Source: Gp13-AA77 sp035946735 (GTDB taxonomy: Bacteria > Acidobacteriota > Terriglobia > UBA7540). From it: DNA of 64,000 nucleotides. A model generated the notes under the pieces. That model had not been told where the DNA came from. It searched no databases and saw only the letters and a list, made by a program, of their open reading frames with translations. Below are positions 60,954-64,000 of this stretch, piece after piece. Within the stretch, counting starts at the first letter, position 1, and the number at the start of each line of letters is the position of its first letter. Location of the stretch: NCBI GenBank assembly GCA_035946735.1, contig DASYYZ010000035.1:31442-95441 (forward strand), in the 5' to 3' direction. Both the position numbers and the translations under genes were made by a program.

Positions 60954-61436
60954 ATGAAGGAGCTTCTGCCAAGAAGGGACTGGTTGTTTGTGGTGCGCAC
61001 ACCATTCCACCTGGCTGAGGTAAAGGCAGGGGAAAAGACTTGGTGGTGCGCGGACAGAAGATGTAAACGCGGCGACCGCGCATTCATATATGTGCCACTT
61101 GAGGGAGTACGCTGGTTCCTCCGGGTGATCGACGTCCTTGATCCATCTCAGTCCCAAACCTTCTGCGAGTCGTTTAAGATGGCGACCGTCGTGGCCAAGA
61201 TCCTAAACGTCTTTACCCCTCCCATCAAAGCGAGACAACTCAGGGCAGACCCAAACGTGCGGCTGGAGGGATTCGTCGGAAGGAACTTCCAAGCAAAAGC
61301 CTTTATGATTCGATCCGATGCCGCGACCGACGCCATTCTAGCGATCACTAAGCGTCCACGCTCGGAGGCGAAATCGCAGCACTCCCGGCTACTTCAGCGC
61401 GTTAGAGATCTCGAAAGGCGATATGCAAGCAGATAG
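60954..61436 (+). CDS. PUA/EVE-like domain protein of the cassette
   Basis: A 160-residue soluble protein beginning MKELLPRRDWLFVVRTPFHLAEVKAGEKTWW. CKRGDRAFIYVPLEGVRWFLRVIDVLD resembles the beta-barrel of EVE/ASCH (PUA superfamily) domains, which in other systems read modified bases. GRNFQAKAFMIRSDAATDAIL and a basic C-terminal helix follow. Two bases separate it from the nuclease stop, and GGAG lies 10 bases upstream. In this context a reader of modified or foreign DNA is a reasonable inference, not a demonstration. An in-frame TTG at 60948 is less likely. Confidence 0.6.
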   Translation: MKELLPRRDWLFVVRTPFHLAEVKAGEKTWWCADRRCKRGDRAFIYVPLEGVRWFLRVIDVLDPSQSQTFCESFKMATVVAKILNVFTPPIKARQLRADPNVRLEGFVGRNFQAKAFMIRSDAATDAILAITKRPRSEAKSQHSRLLQRVRDLERRYASR

Positions 61437-61550
61437 CATGCAGTCACAGGGCTCGCCGGGGGTGGTGCATCTATAGTGGTCGGCGTTGTCAAGCACAAGT
61501 TAGACGCACCACTCAGTCTGCGTGCGGGCGCCGGGTCAAGGGCGGTCCCT

Positions 61551-61596
61551 CTGGCCACCATGGGTGGCGACGACATCGTCTTGTATGTCGTCGCCC
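61551..61596 (+). repeat. REP-like palindrome copy 3
   Basis: Arms GGCGACGACAT and ATGTCGTCGCC around loop CGTCTTGT, with the CTGGCCACC flank. It is an inverted match to 58664-58709 and a direct match to 58405-58437, so it closes the right side of the cassette. Confidence 0.87.
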
Positions 61597-61640
61597 AATC
61601 TTACAGGGCTCGCGCTGATCCCGGTAGGGGTCAGTTTGGC

Positions 61641-61690
61641 GTAGCGGCGGCTTTATGCGGCCGCAGAATGGCGGGGTAAACCCGCCGCTA
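61641..61690. repeat. Palindromic repeat, TAGCGGCGG arms
   Basis: TAGCGGCGG (61641-61649) and CCGCCGCTA (61682-61690) form an inverted pair enclosing GCGGGGTAAACCCGC-like sequence, related to 18814-18843. Confidence 0.65.
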
Positions 61691-61760
61691 TGATCGCTTG
61701 CAGCTTGCGTTCGACAGCAGCGATGGTCTTGGCGTCGGTACGGAACGCCTCATGGCTGCT
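61685..61760 (-). pseudogene. Possible HepT/DUF86 fragment
   Basis: The minus strand encodes SSHEAFRTDAKTIAAVERKL followed by QAIIAA, similar to the N-terminal helix of HepT-like proteins (F-x-x-D-x-K-T-x-x-A-V-E-x-x-L). The frame runs into the palindrome at 61641-61690 and has no partner MNT gene nearby. Short and speculative. Confidence 0.3.
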
Positions 61761-62068
61761 TGGAATTTTGACGCGCGACGAGCCCGATTTTTGTGCCCGC
61801 AAATAGTGCAATCGTAAAGTTATTGCACACTTTTCCCGACCTTGCGCCTTTTATTCGCCCACTGATTAATAAGGACTTAGAGCCGCGCATCCGTAATGAG
61901 CTAGTCGGGCGAGTCCACGATCTTTTCCTGCGTACGCTGTTGTGGGGATCGCTCTGGGAGTCGCGGGGTTGGCGAGCAGCTACCGGCGCTCCCAGCCTCC
62001 CGGGTCGCGGCGGGGAGAAACCAGTAAGCCGGTGGCAGGCGTATCCAGAAGAGCTATCGGAGGTTGCG

Positions 62069-62302
62069 ATGACGGTCCTTATGGATGTAAGCGTATGGCT
62101 GGTGGGTTCCTTGGTGCTGGGATTGGCCGTCGGAGGTGTTCTCCGGTTCGCCGGCCAGCGCCAGATCGATGAGCAAGAGGCGATCACGTCGTGGGCGGCG
62201 ACTCACGACTGTTGCCGAACGAGCCGGTCAGAGCCGCGCTTGCAAGGTCAGGCATCAAATCTCTCCCTTGGCCCTACACATCTGATGCGCCCGTCGCAAT
62301 AA
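62069..62302 (+). CDS. Possible small membrane protein
   Basis: A 77-residue frame starting MTVLMDVSVWLVGSLVLGLA, continuing VGGVLRFAGQRQIDEQE with a hydrophobic first third, then a polar region of no recognisable type. GGAGG (62059-62063) is 5 bases from the ATG. The rest of 61437-62505 contains only the repeats listed and short frames, so this is the only other coding candidate. It could equally be chance. Confidence 0.33.
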   Translation: MTVLMDVSVWLVGSLVLGLAVGGVLRFAGQRQIDEQEAITSWAATHDCCRTSRSEPRLQGQASNLSLGPTHLMRPSQ

Positions 62303-62505
62303 ATCAAGTGTTCGCCGCCGCTTGCAGCCGGTTTGTTCAGGCAGGGCTATTCACGCCGTCGTGTTTGAACAAAACTAACCCAGGGGAGTCCACCGCTCGC
62401 CGTAACATCACGGGAGGCGCGATTGAACTCAGTGGACAAGCGGCAGTTATCGCGTCCGAAGCCGATGGAGATGGATGCTATCGGAAGCAACGCCAATTTG
62501 ATCGC

Positions 62506-63729
62506 TCAAATCAACTGAAGGCGGATGTGTTCGCGAAGGATCTCGGGACTTTTTCCGGACAGAATGAAGGCGCGTTCCATGGTGTGCCGCAGTTCGCGAA
62601 CGTTTCCCGGCCACGAGTGGCGCTCCAAAATCACCCGGCTACCGGATGAAATCCTCTTGGCCGACGTGCCGCTCTCGCGGCAGAATCCCGTAAGAAAGTG
62701 GAGGCTGAGTGGCAGAATATCCGCCACCCTTTGTTGCAGGGGCAGGATATGGATCGGGAAAACCGAGAGGCGGTAGTAGAGGTCCTCGCGAAATGTCTTT
62801 TGGCGAACACGCTTAGCTAGATCCACATTGGTGGCGGCAATCACCCGAACGTCCAGACGAAGCACGTCCGAGCTGCCCAGGCGCTGCACTTCGCCGCCCT
62901 GTAAAAAGCGCAACAGCTTGGCTTGCATGCTCGCCGGCAGGTCTCCAACTTCATCCAGGAACAGCGTACCCCCGTGCGCTGCCTGAAGACGGCCGACCCT
63001 CGTCTGAAATGCTCCGGTAAACGCTCCCCGGGTATATCCGAAGAGTTCCGCTTCAAGCAAAGCCTCGGGAATAGCGGCGCAGTTCACGGTTACAAAAGCC
63101 TGTCGGCTTCGGGGACCGAGGAAATGGATCGCGCGCGCCACCAGTTCCTTTCCCGTACCCGTGCCTCCAAGAATTAGTACTGTGGTGTTGCGGGGCGCCA
63201 CCATCCGCACCATGCGATACACTTGCTGCATCTCACGGCTCGACCCGATCATGTCGGGCAGAGGCTGTTCCGGGGGCTCGAACTCGCTTGGCCCCTCAGT
63301 TGGCGGCATCTCAGCAGGGCTCGAATCGGTCTCGGCCGCCACGCTCGTTTCCTGCCCCCGCAGCAGGTCTTGCAACAGATCTGTAATGACGCCGGGGGTC
63401 GACGGGTCCGCGGAGCGCGCGTTCGCTGTCGGGAGACCTGTGGCTGCATCCAGCGCGTACACCGCCATGTCCGGATGTTGCTGACGCGCCATCTCCGCAA
63501 CTTCTGTGACGTCAAGGTCAGGCAGCCAGTGATCCAGGAGCAGCACGGCGTAACTCTTGGCGTGCAGCTTAGCCAGCGCCTCCGCACCTCCGCCGGCCTC
63601 TTCGGCGATCCAATTGGCCGCGTGCAGACGGTTCACTACCCGCTCCCGCAAATCAGGATCCGCGCTGGCGATAAGCGCGTTGGCCGAACCAGAATAAGGG
63701 ACGGGCAAGCTCACCGTGGTCAACCCCAT
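62506..63729 (-). CDS. Sigma-54 activator with receiver domain, lacking a DNA-binding domain
   Basis: A 407-residue protein. Residues ~17-125 form a receiver-like domain with Asp66 (LLLDHWLPD) in the phosphorylation position and a short linker to ~160. The AAA+ activator domain has Walker A GGTGTGKE (188-195), GAFTGA (235-240, the sigma-54 contact loop), Walker B GTLFLDE (~255-260) and the arginine-finger region. It ends WPGNVRELRHTMERAFILSGKSPEILREHIRLQLI, about 25 residues after the NVREL box, with no Fis-type helix-turn-helix. It may activate from solution or need a partner. Divergent from the response regulator at 63916. Confidence 0.9.
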   Translation of the reverse strand: MGLTTVSLPVPYSGSANALIASADPDLRERVVNRLHAANWIAEEAGGGAEALAKLHAKSYAVLLLDHWLPDLDVTEVAEMARQQHPDMAVYALDAATGLPTANARSADPSTPGVITDLLQDLLRGQETSVAAETDSSPAEMPPTEGPSEFEPPEQPLPDMIGSSREMQQVYRMVRMVAPRNTTVLILGGTGTGKELVARAIHFLGPRSRQAFVTVNCAAIPEALLEAELFGYTRGAFTGAFQTRVGRLQAAHGGTLFLDEVGDLPASMQAKLLRFLQGGEVQRLGSSDVLRLDVRVIAATNVDLAKRVRQKTFREDLYYRLSVFPIHILPLQQRVADILPLSLHFLTGFCRESGTSAKRISSGSRVILERHSWPGNVRELRHTMERAFILSGKSPEILREHIRLQLI

Positions 63730-63915
63730 CCGATAACCTTGCCTGTTCAGGGTGATTTTGTCAAGTTAACTCTTTATTTGTTGGTAATTCAATTGTGGTT
63801 GTGCACTGCTGTGTAGAACCAAACCAACCCGAATTGCCTGATTCTTCGTAATCTGGATTCTGTGATAGTATTGCAAATAATCGACCATATCATTTCGGCG
63901 GCCTGGGAGGGACGC

Positions 63916-64000
63916 TTGGCGCAAGCAACGATTCTGGTGGTGGAGGACGAAGGCATCGTAGCCATGGACCTGCAACAACGTCTAAGCGGCATGGGCTACT
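63916..64000 (+). CDS. Response regulator receiver domain, 3' end cut by window
   Basis: Reading from TTG 63916 gives LAQATILVVEDEGIVAMDLQ then QRLSGMGY to the window edge. ILVVEDE is the acidic-pocket start of a CheY-like receiver. GGGAGG at 63905-63910 precedes the TTG with ideal spacing. Only 28 residues are inside the window, so the output domain is unknown. Divergent from the sigma-54 activator, and the two may form one signalling unit. Confidence 0.8.
   Translation, partial: MAQATILVVEDEGIVAMDLQQRLSGMGY

Noticed and set aside
61793..62302. 169-codon plus-strand frame
   Set aside because: The first ~90 residues look random. Only the part from ATG 62069 has a ribosome site and a membrane helix, listed at low confidence.

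Overview
This 64 kb window is high-GC bacterial chromosome, most likely from an uncultured soil member of the Acidobacteriota. That assignment is inferred from gene content and style: a minus-strand division and cell-wall (dcw) cluster, sugar-acid metabolism, multihaem cytochrome, propeller/phosphatase fusion, many short palindromic repeats and MITEs. It was not tested by a database search. No tRNA, rRNA or CRISPR array was seen.

Layout. 1-7.7 kb: thiolase (cut by the window edge), a Tat-exported TIM-barrel protein, glycerate 2-kinase, an EamA transporter, an M23 peptidase, an alpha/beta hydrolase and an anti-sigma kinase/STAS antagonist pair. 8.1-25.9 kb: a nearly complete dcw cluster, all on the minus strand, transcribed mraZ-rsmH-ftsL-ftsI-murE-murF-mraY-murD-ftsW-murG-murC-ftsQ-ftsA-ftsZ. 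murB and ddl are absent. MurD carries a ~280-residue Pro/Glu-rich tail, and four phased MraZ-type boxes lie in front of mraZ. 26.2-28.8 kb: a complete IS1-family transposon with 17-bp inverted ends, an 8-bp target duplication and four cargo genes. 28.9-35.2 kb: a KDPG-aldolase-like protein, an SDR, DAHP synthase, a propeller/phosphoesterase fusion and a small membrane protein. 35.3-40.7 kb: a 130-bp MITE with IS1-type ends, then a HEAT-repeat / GT2 / TPR-beta-barrel operon that looks like a synthase-dependent exopolysaccharide system.

41-51 kb: a lactonase, gyrB, an octahaem cytochrome c, a double GNAT, and an MFS / epimerase / DapA-like catabolic operon. 51-58.4 kb: small stress or envelope genes (PRC-barrel, a C2H2 zinc finger with a Gln/Gly repeat tail, a zinc-ribbon membrane protein), a fused nicotinate phosphoribosyltransferase-nicotinamidase, a Wza-type export protein and a CPBP protease. 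58.4-61.6 kb: a three-gene restriction-modification-like cassette (DNA methyltransferase, putative nuclease, PUA/EVE-like protein). It is bracketed by inverted palindromic repeats and lies beside the remnant of a REP-associated (RAYT) transposase. 62.5-64 kb: a sigma-54 activator without a DNA-binding domain, divergent from a response regulator that runs off the end.

The strongest candidates for something new are the 58.75-61.44 kb cassette, the cargo-carrying IS1-family element and the MITE it could mobilise, the MurD tail, the exopolysaccharide operon, and the fused NAD-salvage enzyme.
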